A stretch of DNA of 64,000 bases from Nectonema munidae (taxonomy: Eukaryota > Nematomorpha > Nectonematoida > Nectonematidae): the NCBI GenBank assembly GCA_030549495.1, contig JAUIRK010000918.1, positions 124,001-188,000 of the forward strand, read 5' to 3'. The position numbers and the translations under genes were made by a program. Under the pieces are notes generated by a model that had not been told where the DNA came from, ran no database searches, and saw nothing but the letters and a program-made list of their open reading frames with translations. Position 1 is the stretch's first letter. Every line of letters starts with the position of its first letter. Positions 1 to 12,531 of the stretch are shown in pieces.

Positions 1-260
1 AAGTACATCCCTGGGTAAAAAATACCCATATATGTGTCACTAATATTATATGATTTCTAAGTCTGGTATGCGGCGAATCGTCGCACAGGACTAATCGTAG
101 CACGCTTGCTACAATCAATGGACTCTCTCTAACCCTTTGATCCTGCCGCCTTTTCTTCATTTTGCAAGCACGCATCTTGAACAAGGACATTTTTCTCATC
201 ATCACCGTTTTCTATGTAAGTGCAGTTGCAAGCACATATGATGTCATATTTACTAAGTGG

Positions 261-2005
261 GCGATGAACTTTAACTCGTTGCACAACCCAACGCATTTTT
301 CTCGCTCAATGCCATAAAATTATATCAATTAAACCTCTTAGATTTATTTTTTCCAAACCTCTCATATTTAATTTTTTTATTTTTCGATGATGTTAAATTA
401 ATTGAAAAGTTAGATAAATCTATAATTGATAGTTTTTTATTAGTCATATAATAATTAGATTTGAATTTTCAATTTAACTTTGCATTTTGGATAAGCTTTT
501 GAATATTGTTTTATTATTTTTTTAAACTATTTTTAGATTATAATTTAACTATTTTTTTTTCAAACGAGCCACTTGTTTATTTTGGTTGATATAAAAAAAT
601 ATAACAAAAACCATTAGACAAATAAATTAAAAATTATTTTCATGACGTTTTAAAATGTAAAGTCTTTTTATATACTTTCAATACTTTTTTAAACAAGGCA
701 TTTCCTTTATAATTCTTTGACGTTATTTATAATATTACCGCCTCAAAGCCAGTTATTTCCAATGAGCTAGTCCCTCATGGGTTAATATTTGAACAAATTC
801 TATTTTCTTATTTTATTAATGACTTTCATAACATGCAAAAATTCAAGTCGTACATGATAACTTTTATCAATATAAAAAACTAAGTATAATTGATGAATTC
901 CAGATAAATATTTAAGTTTTGCTATATAAAACACTTTTTTTTACAACATAGCAATATTAACTAGGTAAACTCAGATCTAAAATGAATAAAAGTCAATCAT
1001 CTTTAACATTAAAAAGAATATAATTTTACTAGCCGGTTTTGTGGTCGTTTCTCACTTAGCTCGAAACATAGGATCATTGGTGGTGTGTATTATGATATGA
1101 GGGTAGGTTTAATCATGTCATAATTTTTGCCCATTTTACATCATTACAAAACATATACAAAAATAATTTCAATATGTTTTCTTGGTCAGTTTTTAGCATA
1201 GTTATATTTTTTGTGGGTATTTATTACTTCTTCTCTGATACTTTTGTTGAAAAGCAGAATATTTTCATTTCTTCTTTCATGATTATGATCCACCTTTTTT
1301 GAAATGGCATTTTGACCATCTTTATTGAATATGAGCTTCCCTAAGTAAAATTTAAGCTATATTTAAGAAACAACTTTAACCTAATCTACATTCTATCAAT
1401 AGTATTTTATGCAATTTTTTTATAAACTATTTTAGATGTTTTTGATATATAATTTTAATTAGTTGATTTAGTATTTTTAATACCCATTAATGACCAACCT
1501 CTAGCATGTGTTTTGTGGTAATATATTATTAGTTTATAAAAAACATAATTACACATTTATAAACTTGCTAGAAACAAAATATATTATTTTAGACCAAAAA
1601 ACAAATCCTAACCTAAAAGTTATATTGTCCTAAAGGGAAACATATCGTTTCATTATGTTTGTAAAAATGCATTCAATTTAAAATAAAAAATATTTGAAGA
1701 AACAACAAATTTATTGCACGAAAAAATTAGTAGTATTATTTTGAGTGAAAAGCGTTGAAGCAGTGCATATGAATAGCAACATTACACTTAATGCATCTTT
1801 TTTAGTGCCTTTTTTGCAAAATTGAAAGTTCGCGGTTTTCATCAGCACTATCTACATCGCTTATTATTGAATTTTCCGGTGGACATATGAAGATTTGAGC
1901 AGAGGTTATCATTTAAAATTGAAAATGCTTCATTTACATTCTTTTTCTTTTTTTGTAATATTAATACTTTTTTACAGCACCATACACACACACTTAGAAT
2001 ATATA
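261..2005. other. AT-rich interior of the first element, no gene seen
   Basis: About 1.7 kb of strongly AT-rich sequence between the left TIR and the Tigger. Both strands give only short unconvincing frames. I see no splice-linked exons, domain motifs or tandem repeats. Confidence 0.5.
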
Positions 2006-2007
2006 TA

Positions 2008-5000
2008 CAGTCAGACCTCGAAAATCCGCCCCCCGTTTTTCCGTCACCCTCGACATCGGTCATCTTTTTTGGAGGACGGAAATTTTCTGTTTCATTTAAC
2101 TATGAATATCCGTCTGTCGCAACATCCGCCTTCGTCATTGAGTTTTAGTGACAAATGAACAACTCTAATATAAATTTTTTCTCGATAATCCGTCACTATC
2201 TGCAATGGTAATGATAAAACCAACTCTACAGATAATCAAGTTTGTCTCATCTCTCAAAATCTGTGAACATAGTGCACACAGTTTTTGATTTTTTTGATGA
2301 TGAGGACAAAAATATCGCATATGCAATATAACTGCGCATATGTTCTTTTTGATAGAAAAATCAAACATTTTTTGAGTCATGATTCACCAGTCATAATCTC
2401 TTTGACACCTGTCTTGTATTAATCATTTTGTTATTGATCGAAAACTCTTGAAAGATACTCTTGATATAAATTTCAACATCTGCACCCTGCAAGTAATCAA
2501 TAAGTTTATTGCTATTTTTCAACATTTAAACTTGTTTTTAGTTACAAATTAACTAAGGATTTTAAATCTCCTAAAGACGATAACTATTTCAAAATTTTTT
2601 CTAACTAAAATCACTATTAGATGAAGTCTGAGTTCTTTTTGGACCAAGCGATTATTAAAACACTCTGATCAACTGAACAATAATTTGATCATTATTCGCA
2701 TATATTTTGACTATCTGAGACACAGATATAGGCGATTTTGATTCATATTTCTTAATTAAATTTTAATTATTATTTTCATGAATAGGTATAGAAATACTTA
2801 AAAAAAGTGATGATAAATTAGACATTATATTTATTTTAAAAAACTGCATAATTAAAGTTTTAGTAAATTATTGCTCAAAAATTTCGGTAAATTACGTTTT
2901 AAATTTATAATTATTTTCTCAGTAAATTGACTAAGTGTCACGTACTTAAACAAAGGCATAAACTTTTTAATAAAATTTAGTGATAAGGTATATAGTACAA
3001 CTAACTATAGGAGAGAGTATTGAAAAAAATATGACTTTCTGTCTTTTCCAATTAATTGTTAATTCAGGTAATGTGTTCATCAAATAGTTAAAATTAATGT
3101 TTTTGGCTCATAAGTTGTTTTTTGAAATGTTTTTTCGGAATAAAGGACAAAAAATTACCTCCATTTTAGTTAAGTACAATTCAATTACGTTTTATTCAAA
3201 AAAAAAGGGCCTTAAATACTGAGTTTCACTGTAAATAACCATTTTTATTTTTTCGTTATTATAACTACTAAGTACCGTTTGTTAAAATACTAATTGAAAA
3301 TTTTTACTTATAAACACTCTTTAATGTATTTTAGATATTTAAAATTTTACTGTTTTTAATCACTAAGTTGATTTTATGACTAACACTATAAATAATTTAG
3401 AATGCCTTCTACAAGACTAAACGTCCACGTACTGCTTTATCAGTAGAAAAGAAACATTTGATATGTTTGTACAAAAGAGAAAACCATACAGCTAGTCACA
3501 CTGAAATAGCAAGCTATTTTTCCAAAAAATGGGGTGTAGTTATTGGACGCACTACAATTGGAGATATCCTGAGAAATGGCAAAAAGTGGGTCCCAGATTC
3601 ATGCTATACTTCAGGGCGTTCAGCCAAAAATATCAAGTTAGAAGAAGCTCTTATGCTTTGGTTCAATAATATGAGGTTGAAGAATGCTTGTATATCGGAC
3701 ATGATGTTAGAAAAAGCCCAGGATTTTGGTAAAAGTTTGAAAATTATCAATTTTTCATACTCTCGTGGATGGCTAGATAGATTTAAGAAAAGGCATGGGA
3801 TAAGTAGGCGTTATGCACATGGGGAGAGTGGAGGCGTTGATGAAATTCTGATGGAAGTAGGACGCCAAAGTTTGGGGGAAAAGTTGGCAAGTTTAGATCC
3901 AGCTACTATTTATAACTGTGATGAGACAGGTTTATTTTATCAACTTCAACCTAATAGCACTTTAGCAACAGCTCCAGTGAAAGGACAAAAAAAGAGTAAA
4001 GATCGTTTAACTATTCTTTTATGTTCAAATAGTGATGGCTCACACAAACTCAAGCCGTTTGTAATTGGAAAAGCAAGGAGACCTCGTTGTTTTGGAAAAA
4101 AGTTTGATCCTTCTATTTATGTTGAGTACACACATAATGCAAAAGCCTGGATGACGGGCATTTTGTTTCAAAACTGGCTAAATGGTAAGAAAATCACTTT
4201 ACTGTGTGATAACGCTTCGTGCCACAAAACAAAAGAGTTTTCCAACGTTAGCGTTATTTTTTTACCTCCTAACACAACTTCATATATCCAACCTATGGAT
4301 AGTGGAATTATAAAAAGCTTCAAAGCCCACTATAGAAAACTTCAAACAAGACATTTCATTAATTGTCATGAAAATAATGAGATTCCTATCGTATCTGTAA
4401 GAGCTGCTTTGGAAATGATAAAGAAAGCTTGGAATAATGTGACGCCTTCTGTTATACTCAATTGCTGGTGGCACACTTCCATTTTACCTTCTTTATCCGA
4501 AGACTTACAAAACATTGAAAGCACTCAGTCAACACAGGTAATATTACGAGACCTTCAAAGTAATATAGATCTTTTGGCTGAAAAGCCCAAAATTCTTGCG
4601 AATATATTTCTGCTTGCGAGTTTGTTGAAATTGATCATGATACAGAAGTTGCTCCTTCACTCAATGATGAAGAGATTATTGAAATTGTGAAAGATTGTGA
4701 GACCTCTCTTAATTCTTCTAGTGAAGATCCTCATGAGGAAGAGAAAATTAGCTTTTCAGAAGCAAAAAAGTCGCTTGCAACTTTAATAAATTTCATGGAG
4801 CAAAATCCTGATTTCGGAAAAGATCATCTTGATTTGCTCTGGAATATGAAGCGTGCATTGGAAGCAAGAAAAGTTAAAGAAGCTAAGCAAACAACTTTAC
4901 ATACTTTTTTCACAAAAAAATAAAATTTAGTAAATCAATTTGTATTGTATCTTCTTTTTCGAACGTTTTGTTTACTGAATTCTGCACGATAAGTTGAGTT

Positions 5001-5244
5001 AAAGAGACTATAGCTTAGAAAGTTTTTGAAACTTCAATTTTTGATAGTTATTTAATGAAAAAAATAAGTAATCTTTTTATTTAAAATCTAAATCATAATT
5101 CAGTTTTTTTTATGTTCCAATTCAGTACAGAATAGTTCTAAGAAAATTGAATAGGTCTTTCATTACACTTCAAAGTTCCGTCAGCCTCGATTATCCGCCT
5201 TATTTAGCAGAAACGAACGTGGACGGAACAACGAGGTCTGACTG
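2008..5244 (+). mobile_element. Tigger (pogo-group) DNA transposon, complete ends
   Basis: The element begins CAGTCAGACCTCG at 2008 and ends with the reverse complement at 5244. It is flanked by a TA target duplication (2006-2007 and 5245-5246), as expected for the Tc1/mariner/pogo superfamily. Subterminal repeats of the tccgtc/gacgga type extend inward on both sides. It is 3,237 bp long and carries one transposase gene at 3402-4923. It interrupts the long-TIR element around it, so it is the younger insertion. Leader and trailer are AT-rich and non-coding. Confidence 0.92.
3402..4923 (+). pseudogene. Tigger transposase (DDE_1), two frameshifts
   Basis: Cut-and-paste transposase of the Tigger/pogo group. 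The natural start is probably ATG at 3402, one base out of frame with the body. The main frame runs to 4690 (at least 410 aa), and the last ~100 codons continue in another frame to 4923, so there are two single-step frame breaks, near 3414 and 4600-4615. An N-terminal psq-like helix-turn-helix (TEIASYFSKKWG) is followed by a CENP-B-type second HTH (GWLDRFKKRHGISRR), then the catalytic domain. Counting from base 3458, the triad is D155 (CDETGLFY), D251 (CDNASCHK) and D281 (QPMDSGI), spacing DD29D. The tail ends TTLHTFF, typical of the family. Most of the protein is readable, so inactivation looks recent. Confidence 0.92.
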
Positions 5245-5505
5245 TATTAATAAATTAGGAGCTACGATTAGTCCCATGCAATCAGAATAATTATCTGTTC
5301 ATCCCTCATTTAGTAAATATGACATCATATGTGCTTGCAGCTGCACTTGCTTGCATAGAAAGCGTGATGATGAGGAAAAATGTCCTTGTTCAACATGCGT
5401 GCTTGCAAAATGAAGAAAAGGCGGCAAGATCAAAGTGTTAGAGAGAGCCCATTGATTGTAGTAAGCGTGCTACGATTAGTCCCGTGCGACGATTCGCCTA
5501 GAACC

Positions 5506-5775
5506 TTCCTTATTCACAATCTACTTATTGCTAACACATTGAGTGAGCCTTAGTTAGTTATTACTTTATTCATTCGTTTTCTCCCATCACTGACACATTT
5601 CATCATTTTGCTTTCTATCAAGCATTTGTTTTGCTTATCAAGTTTTTTTCCTTTGCATTTAAATTTACGTAAGCATTCCTTTTTGTTTTACGATTTGCCT
5701 CACTTTAACATTTTTTAGCTTATTATGCTCACCCCAAAATTTTTGATAAAAATTATTTTATTTTATGTATTTTTA
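5506..5775. other. AT-rich spacer between elements
   Basis: Short AT-rich spacer between the first long-TIR element and piggyBac A. No ORF or repeat recognised. Confidence 0.4.
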
Positions 5776-6044
5776 CCTTCGCTTGACGGACTCTATGCAT
5801 TTTTTACACCAGCAAAATTCAAATGAAATTTAGTCCCTTATGTTCCATAGCAACCCTACATAAAATGTACACGTAAATTTAACTTTTTTACTAATAAAAA
5901 ACATAAAGACATAAAATTTTAAATTTACTAAAAATATTTTTTGAAAAATACAAACAAACTTTTTTGTATAAACAAATTTAATTATATTTTAATTATACTT
6001 TAATTTTTATAATGATAAATATATGTAAGGTTATTTAGGGGTGT

Positions 6045-6172
6045 TTTCATCAAAAGGGTCAATAAAGGCCGCCTTTTTCGAACTATGAGTAAATCAGCTA
6101 GCACGGGATTCGAACTCAAGACTTTGAACTTGATGGCTAACATGCTAACCACTATACCCATTCCCCCTTATA
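6045..6172 (-). repeat. tRNA-derived SINE copy
   Basis: On the minus strand this reads like a tRNA-derived promoter: an A-box-like tagtggttagcatg, then a B box gagttcgaatccc, then a tail ending tgatgaaaacacccc. The tail resembles that of the other SINEs listed here (tcaatgaaaataccacacc). It is inserted in the 3' non-coding part of piggyBac A. The tRNA part does not fold into a clean cloverleaf by eye, so it is a SINE or tRNA relic, not a functional tRNA gene. Confidence 0.6.
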
Positions 6173-6249
6173 AGTAATTATAAGTAAAACTTCAATTTAT
6201 TTTTATTATAAAAAGAAAAAAAGAACAAATAAAAATAAAAGCTAACCTA

Positions 6250-7862
6250 TTTACAATTGAGGCAAAAAAGAGACGAGTGTCTTTTGCAAATAAAATAGTT
6301 GCATTTTTCACATTTTCTAGTCGTTTTATTATACTTTGAAATGCAAAAATAACATGATGCTCTTTTTTTATTACTTTGCACGCTAGGACCAGCCTCAGAA
6401 TCCAAAACTCCATAGAAAGAAAGAAGACTTTTTACATTTGTGGGCAATTCGGAAAGATAAGCACGAACTCTCATACTTTCTTCTGACAAAGCCAAAGCAA
6501 GCTTTTGAATAAAAAATTTTCTACCACTTTTTCTACTTTTAGGAAAATCTTGTGGGCAGTTATAATTTAAAATAATCCAACTATTTAGAGCACAAATATC
6601 TAAATAATTGCAAAACGCAGCAAGTGTCCACTTTCGTGTTGGTTTATATGCGCGATAACTTCGTATCATTCTGTTCCCAACATCGACACCACCCTTATGC
6701 TCGTTATAAGTAAGAATACTTTCAGATTTTGAATTAATATTGGTAATTTGAACATTTCTGTGTTGAGAGGACAAGACGTATACTACCTTGAAGTTTCTAC
6801 GTGCATGTCTTTTTGGAACGTAAGCGCAGATCGAAACATAATCTGAGTAAATAATGCGACTTTCACACTCATTTAAATTCAACTCTTTCAGGTGGGTTGG
6901 TCTAAAAACAAGCGGTCAGTATAAAGGCCACAACCTGGAGGAACGTTAGACTTTTCAACTAGTCTTTTTACTATATTTTCTCCAGAAAAATAAGAAGAGT
7001 CTTGAAGACCAGAAATATAGATTTCAGGCCGCAAAAAATAATATGACTTCGAATAAGAAATATGATTTAGTTTAAATCCATACCTGCCAGGTTTGTGAGG
7101 ATCATAAACTTTTACTGGACAGCCTCCTCTAAAACTGACCAGTTGTTCATCAATAGTAACAGCGTGTATAGGTGTCCAAAATTTAGAAAAAACTCCAGCG
7201 AAGTGGTCATGGATGAAACGATTAGCGCTTATTTTATCAGACTTATCGCGTCTTTCTTTGTCATCAAATCTTATAAAGACATGAATAAGGAAAAACATAT
7301 CACGCCCAATTGAAGCTCTCAAAAATGGATTAGAAGTAGAAGAAAATAAATCTGTTGTTTTGATTCTTTGATCACCATTCTGACCTATATATAGCAAAGC
7401 AGCAAAATAGAATAAAAGATGATGAATTTTAAAAACTTTATAACAATGTTCCAAGTTTGCGTGCTTCGGGTTTTCTACTCTAAAATTAGTTTTTTTAAAA
7501 AAAAATAGAAACAAGTAATAAAAACTTACGAATAATTTAAATCAAGTCTAATTATCGTCATGTTATAAATATGTTGTGTAACTTCTGGAGTTAGAAAGGT
7601 TTTAAAAACTTTAAAAATATTAGAAGTATTTTTGCATGCACCTTGAGGGCCTAGAGGACGTCTAGAAGTATTTCTAATGTTTATGCTTTCAACTCTACCT
7701 CTAAGTGTAGATGGAGGATCCCAGGAATAGCGGGTCAAATCTGGCGCAACAAGATTTTTATCTATTTCTTCTTGAAGGTCCACAGAAGAACTCAAAGAAT
7801 CACTAAATGTAGAAGATGAGAAATTTGAAGACAAATGAGAACTTTCATCAGAAGTAGACATT
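6250..7862 (-). pseudogene. piggyBac A transposase (DDE_Tnp_1_7) with intron
   Basis: The N-terminal exon (7862-7530) starts MSTSDESSHLSSN and is acidic and serine-rich, as in this family. A clean 50-bp intron (7529-7480, GTAAGT..TTTTAG) joins it in frame to an exon reading VENPKHANLEHCY. The catalytic region has the usual aspartates in VTIDEQLVSFRG, GLYTDRLF and KGGVDVGNRM. The C-terminus carries a Cys/His cluster (CYFC, KCEKC, ICKRH, CLNC) that binds zinc and the TIRs in piggyBac. About 35 codons found in piggyBac B between the second aspartate and the LKEL motif are missing here, with a break near 6885, so this copy is dead. The same intron position is implied in piggyBacs B and C, so they are one family. 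Confidence 0.88.
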
Positions 7863-8029
7863 GCTAATTTAAACTTGTAAGCGAGAACAGAGAGCTGCTT
7901 TATGAAAGAAAAAATGACAACAAATAAACCGGTTTTACAAAGCTTGCGACGAACATATGGCAATTTTATTCATAACTGAAGATAAAGCCACATCCACGAA
8001 GCTTATTGTGATAATAATATTAAAATATA

Positions 8030-8650
8030 ATATATAAAATGTGCATGCATGCATGCATTCTTAAATTGTATAAAATATATTTAAGTGTTTCCACATATGA
8101 AAAGATAGCAAACAGTATAAAATCAATAAATTCTTTGGTCCGATGTTTATGTTGGTTGATATAATATTATCTCTCTATGTAGCAATAAACATTTCACGAG
8201 GTTTATGGTGATAATAATATAAGAAATATTATATATACAATGTGCATGAATGCATATATTTTTAAATTGTTATCTAAGTGTGGCGACATATAAAAAGATG
8301 GCAAACATAGTATAAAATCAATAAATTCTTTGGTCGCATAATATATGTTGAAATAAATATTTTACAATGCTTATGGTGGTTCTCTCTATGTAGCAATAAA
8401 CATTCCACGAGGCTTATGGTGGTTCTCTCTATGTAGCAATAAACATTCCACGAGGCTTATGGTGATAATAATATAAAAAATATATATACAATGTGCATGA
8501 ATGCATGCATGCATGCATGCATTCTTAAATTGTACAAAATATAACTAAGTGAGGCCACATATAAAAAGATAGCAAGCATAGTATAAACTCAATAAATTCT
8601 TTGGTCGCATAATATATGTTGAAATATTTTACGATGCTTATGATGGGTGC
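8030..8650. repeat. Imperfect direct repeats with GCAT microsatellites
   Basis: Three diverged copies of a roughly 200-250-bp unit (around 8040, 8240 and 8490) share tgtgcatgaatgcat, aaaagatagcaaaca, aatcaataaattctttggtc and agcaataaacattccacgag. (GCAT)n runs occur within the units. No coding potential. They lie in the 5' non-coding part of piggyBac A. Confidence 0.7.
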
Positions 8651-9207
8651 TAAGAATGTGCGTGAGTGCAATTTTAACACAAATAAAGATGTAGTAAGTA
8701 AAAGCAAGCACGATAAAAACAAATGTTATCTTCTATATATTTAAAATACTTAAATATGGTGATATTCATCAAAATATATTTATGTATGCACGCATTCTGC
8801 ACATAAAAAAAGCATAGAATTGTTTATAAAACGAATAAAAGTTGATATAACTTAAAAAAATTTTTTAGATGGCGTTAAATTTTTTGAGTAAAAAAGTGTA
8901 AAAATCAAAAAAAATTGTAAAAAAACTTAAGATTTAATTTTTTATTTGTCACAAAAACTTATTTTTAAGCCGCAGATGGAAAAAAAAAGCTGAAAACAGT
9001 ATTTTTTTTAAGTGTAAAAAATGTACGGACTCCGTCAACGGCGTTATTCTGAAGGTGTTTGTCAAGCGAAGGTTAAAGGGTGGTAACGATTAATTTATTT
9101 TTAATAGTTAATTTTTTTTATATTGACGATTAATTGATGGTTAATTTCGATTAAATCAAAACATCAGTACATTTGCGAACAAATTAATTTAACAAAATAT
9201 CTTTCAT

Positions 9208-12200
9208 TTGAAAATTAAATTTAAGGAGTGTACGTTTTCTCTTATAAACGTTGGCAGCATCTTCAATAATTTTAAACAGAACTCAAGATGGGAAAAAAGC
9301 AAAAAACTAAATTCTTTTGGGTCTTGTAATTTTCTATTATGGAACGTATGTTCTGTTCAAAATAAATCTTCTGAAGTATTCGATTTTTTGAAAATAAATT
9401 TTATCGATGTAGCCTTTATAACAGAAACTTGGCTCTCATCCGAATATAACCATACTGTCTCAACTTTTGTTCAAAATGGATTTCGTATAAATCACTTTTT
9501 TCGTGAATCGAGAGGCGGTGGTGTGGCGATTGTATACAAAGAGGGTTTGCGTATTCAAAGTTTGCAGACAAGATCATATAAAACGTTTGAATCGATTGCA
9601 TGTCTTCTAATTGGTTGTAATTCAAAGTATATCTTTTTATTATTATACAGGATTCTGGCATTCTGTGTTAATGATTTCATTGATGATCTTATTGATTTGC
9701 TCTCAAGTTTAAATAAGTTTTCTAGTCCTAAAATTATTTTGGGCGACTTTAATATTCATTTTGAGAAAGAAAATATTTCTCATGTTGTTAGGTTTGATAA
9801 GGAAATAGATGTGTTTGGCTTTAAGCGGATTATTAGGATGCCTACTCATAAAGCTGGCCATTGCATTGATAATATAATTTGTGACTTTGATTCTAGTTTA
9901 ATCACTGACCTTGAGATCATGAATTTCACTTTGAGTGACCATTTTCCCATTCTTTTCAAAGTATCAGATGAAAGAAAAATGCTGTGCCAAAATGTTAGAA
10001 AACTTTTTGACTTTAACAAAATTTGTAAAGGTAGTTTTATCATGATTTAGCAGAATGTCTTAAGAATACAAACTTTGTAGACATTTCTTTATCAACTTTT
10101 TATGATAACTTAATTTTGTTGCTTAAATGTATTCTTTCCAAACACTCGAGTAATAAATTAGTTGTTTCCAAATCTCAAAAACCACCTTGGATAAATAGTG
10201 GGTTTATCCGATTGCGGAATAAGAGAAGGGTCGCCTTTAAATCTTGGCTTAAAGATAACACTTTCGAAAAGAGAAAAGTTTATGAAGATTTACGAGAAAA
10301 AACTAATTTAGCGTTGGAAAAAAACATTTCTAGTTATTGTAATGAATTCATAAATAGTGCGTCCGAATCCAAGAAACTTTATAACTTCTTCAAAGTTTTA
10401 ATGGGTAAGTCTCAGCATTATACATATAGTTACTCTGCAGTTGAGAAAGAAAAATTTGCAGAAAAGTTTAATTCTTTTTTCCTGGATAAAGTAGAACTCA
10501 TTGTTAGTGGTTTATGTGAAATGAAGTCACAAGACTTTCCTGATATTTTAAAAAATGAAACTCGTTTTTCATTCACTAACTTTAAGTTTACCAATCTGTA
10601 TGAAGTGGAGGACATATTGAAGACTCATGGTATAAAATTGGGGCCTGCTGATACTCTTAACACTGAGCTGATAAAATACTGCTCCCACATTTTACTTCCT
10701 CGTTATGTGATGTACATCAATATGTCAATTGAATCTTGTTCTTTTTATGGCATGAAAGAAGGCTATATTATCCCACTCCCTAAAAAAGACAACGCTACTT
10801 ACAACGATATGAACGATTACAGACCTATTTCAAATTTGCCTTTCTTGAGTAAGTTAATGGAACGCGTAATCTTAAAACAATTACAAGCCTATTGCCTTGA
10901 AAATGGTCTGCTTGATGACCAACAATTCGCTTACAAAAAATATTAGCACAGAAAGCCTTGTACAAAGCTTAGTTGACACCATCAATGAATCAAATCATCG
11001 AAAGCAACTAACCGTTCTTTTACGCTTGATATTAGTTCAGCTTTCGGCACTGTCGATAGAAGTCTATTACTTGACTTACTGTTCAGACAGTTCGGAATTA
11101 GAGGTGATGCTTTCATTTGGCTACAATCCTATTTAAAAGACAGGAAACAATGCACAATAATTGATGGCTTTTGCTCTTCATTCAAATCTTCTAGATATGG
11201 TGTCCCTCAGGGCAGTGGGGGATCCTGAAATCTTTTGTGGCGGGGGGGGGGGGGGGTATACTAATATTAAAAAAAAATTTTACACATTTTATTAGGGAAG
11301 AAATTTGAAAATGTATGTAAAATAAAAAATTAAAATTATATTACAAAGTCTTTTCTTCTTTCTTTTTGCTTTGAAAATCGATCAATGACTTCATCAATTT
11401 TGATTTCTATTTTAGGGTGGAGGTTTTTCTTGAATAGATTGCTGGTGGGAGGGGGGGGGTATAAATCCCCCTATCCCCCCTCTCGGTCCATCCCTGCCTC
11501 AGGGATCAGTTTTGGGGCTATTTTTGTTCAGTTTGTATTTATCTCCAATTCTGAAATACATCAATACAACTGGATTTGAATCTTTCTCTTATGCTGATGA
11601 CATATTTGTATTTAAAGAGTTTGACTTTAAATTCGAATTTTCTATGTTAAACTACACGATTCCTCAACTTTTGAAAAATCTCTCCGTCTTGTTCGCAAAC
11701 TTCAACTTGAAACTAAATGAAAGAAAAATAAAAGTAATAATTTTTTTCATCACCTTCACAAAATCATGAAATCTATTTTTCAAGCATACCTCTTTGCAAT
11801 GGCGTGCATTTACCTGTTCTTGACAAAGTAGATATTCTTGGTGTTTGTATTGATAAAAATTTATGTTTTGATCAAGAGATTGCAAACATTTTGAAAAGCG
11901 GCTACAGTTTTATAAAAAGTTTTTCCAAAATTAAAAAGCATTTGTCTCAAACAAATATGAAGATATTACTCAATTCCTTTGTGTTAAGTAAGCTTGACTA
12001 CTGTAACTCCGTTCTTTATGGAAGATACGAATATCAGTACAAAAAACTCCAGGTTTTACAGAACACATGTGCTAGAATGATTACTAAAATACCTAAACGG
12101 CAAAGTGTTACTTTCGAATTAAAAAAACTACACTGGCTTAATATAAAAAAAAGAATTGTCTTCAAAAATCTAATTCAAACATTCAAATGCTTAAGATTCA

Positions 12201-12223
12201 AAGTTCCACAATATTTAGCATAG
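9208..12223 (+). pseudogene. LINE 1 ORF2 (endonuclease, reverse transcriptase), broken
   Basis: The endonuclease spans 9330-10000: LLWNVCSVQNK, FITETWLSSEY, RGGGVAIVY, ILGDFNIHF and TLSDHFPILF. The linker and first part of the RT run 10116-10943 (DYRPISNLPFLSKLMERV). RT core pieces follow in shifted frames at 10950-11200 and, after the MITE, 11505-11765, where FSYADDIFVF is the catalytic box. The C-terminal region (11804-12223) has SKLDYCNSVLYG and LHWLNIKKRI, typical of L2/CR1-type ORF2. Frame breaks occur near 10050, 10940, 11040 and 11770, in addition to the inserted MITE. Closest group by eye is L2/Daphne; the exact clade is unsure. Confidence 0.85.
11213..11496. mobile_element. hAT MITE inserted in LINE 1
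   Basis: Starts cagtgggggatcc and ends ggtccatccctg (reverse: cagggatggacc), so short hAT-type TIRs. Flanked by a perfect 8-bp duplication CCTCAGGG (11205-11212 and 11497-11504) that lies inside the RT motif. 284 bp, non-coding, with G-runs near the left end and C/G-runs near the right. Confidence 0.88.
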
Positions 12224-12531
12224 AAAATGACTATCAATGGAAGGATACGTTTGTGTATATATCCACGATGTCATGGTATAATTGTCAAAAATGCTGCAAG
12301 ACTGGAATTCCTTACCCTTGTTCTTGAGAAGAAATGAAGACCTTTTATCCTTTAAAAAAGACTTGAAAACATTTCTATTCACATGTGATGTCAGCTTTTG
12401 ATGTATTTTTCCTAATCCAATTCTTCTATGTTTTCTACCGTGTTTATATTTTTGTGTATAGCGAGACTGTACAGTCTAAATACATTTTAGCAGTAGTTTC
12501 GCTTTAAATAAACTTTTCATTCATTCATTCA

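Larger units (their letters stand above)
65..5505. mobile_element. MULE-like long-TIR DNA element split by a Tigger
   Basis: Bases 65-260 and 5304-5505 form an inverted repeat of about 195 bp that I judge roughly 90% identical by eye. The ends read GGTATGCGGCGAATCG on the left and, reversed, GGTTCTAGGCGAATCG on the right. Long TIRs beginning GGT recall Mutator-like elements, and the GGTTCTAGG end also occurs on the coding MULE at 54449-57545. No transposase belonging to this element is visible. Apart from the Tigger, the interior is 1.7 kb of AT-rich sequence on the left and about 60 bp on the right. A copy of the subterminal motif ctacgattagtccc lies at about 5263. No matching TSD flanks the ends, so age or a rearranged end is possible. 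It is most likely a non-autonomous MULE. Confidence 0.7.
5776..9072 (-). mobile_element. piggyBac element A
   Basis: The left end (ccttcgcttgac at 5776) is repeated inverted at the right end (gtcaagcgaagg to 9072). Further in, tgacgga..cattttttacac is also inverted on both sides. The right flank is TTAA and the left flank is TTTA, one base from the canonical piggyBac target. The transposase lies on the minus strand at 6250-7862, so 9072 is the 5' end of the element. Within about 200 bp of that end is the motif AACGCCATCT, which recurs at the ends of piggyBacs B and C. A SINE sits in the 3' part (6045-6172) and GCAT-rich repeats in the 5' part (8030-8650). Confidence 0.85.
9150..12531 (+). mobile_element. 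LINE 1: EN-RT retrotransposon, L2/CR1/Daphne group
   Basis: A non-LTR retrotransposon running from an apurinic-type endonuclease to a microsatellite tail. The 3' end is aataaactttt followed by repeated CATT/ATTC (to about 12531), the tail type seen in the L2/CR1/Daphne group. No ORF1 is visible upstream, so the copy may be 5'-truncated. A hAT MITE is inserted in the RT at 11213-11496. Several frame breaks separate the coding pieces, so it is old. Confidence 0.85.

Noticed and set aside
1848-2380. Short frames on both strands around the Tigger left end
   Set aside because: They overlap the TIR and lack domain text; composition explains them.
6095-6170. Functional tRNA gene on the minus strand
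   Set aside because: A and B boxes are present, but no clean cloverleaf forms by eye and the sequence continues into a SINE-like tail.
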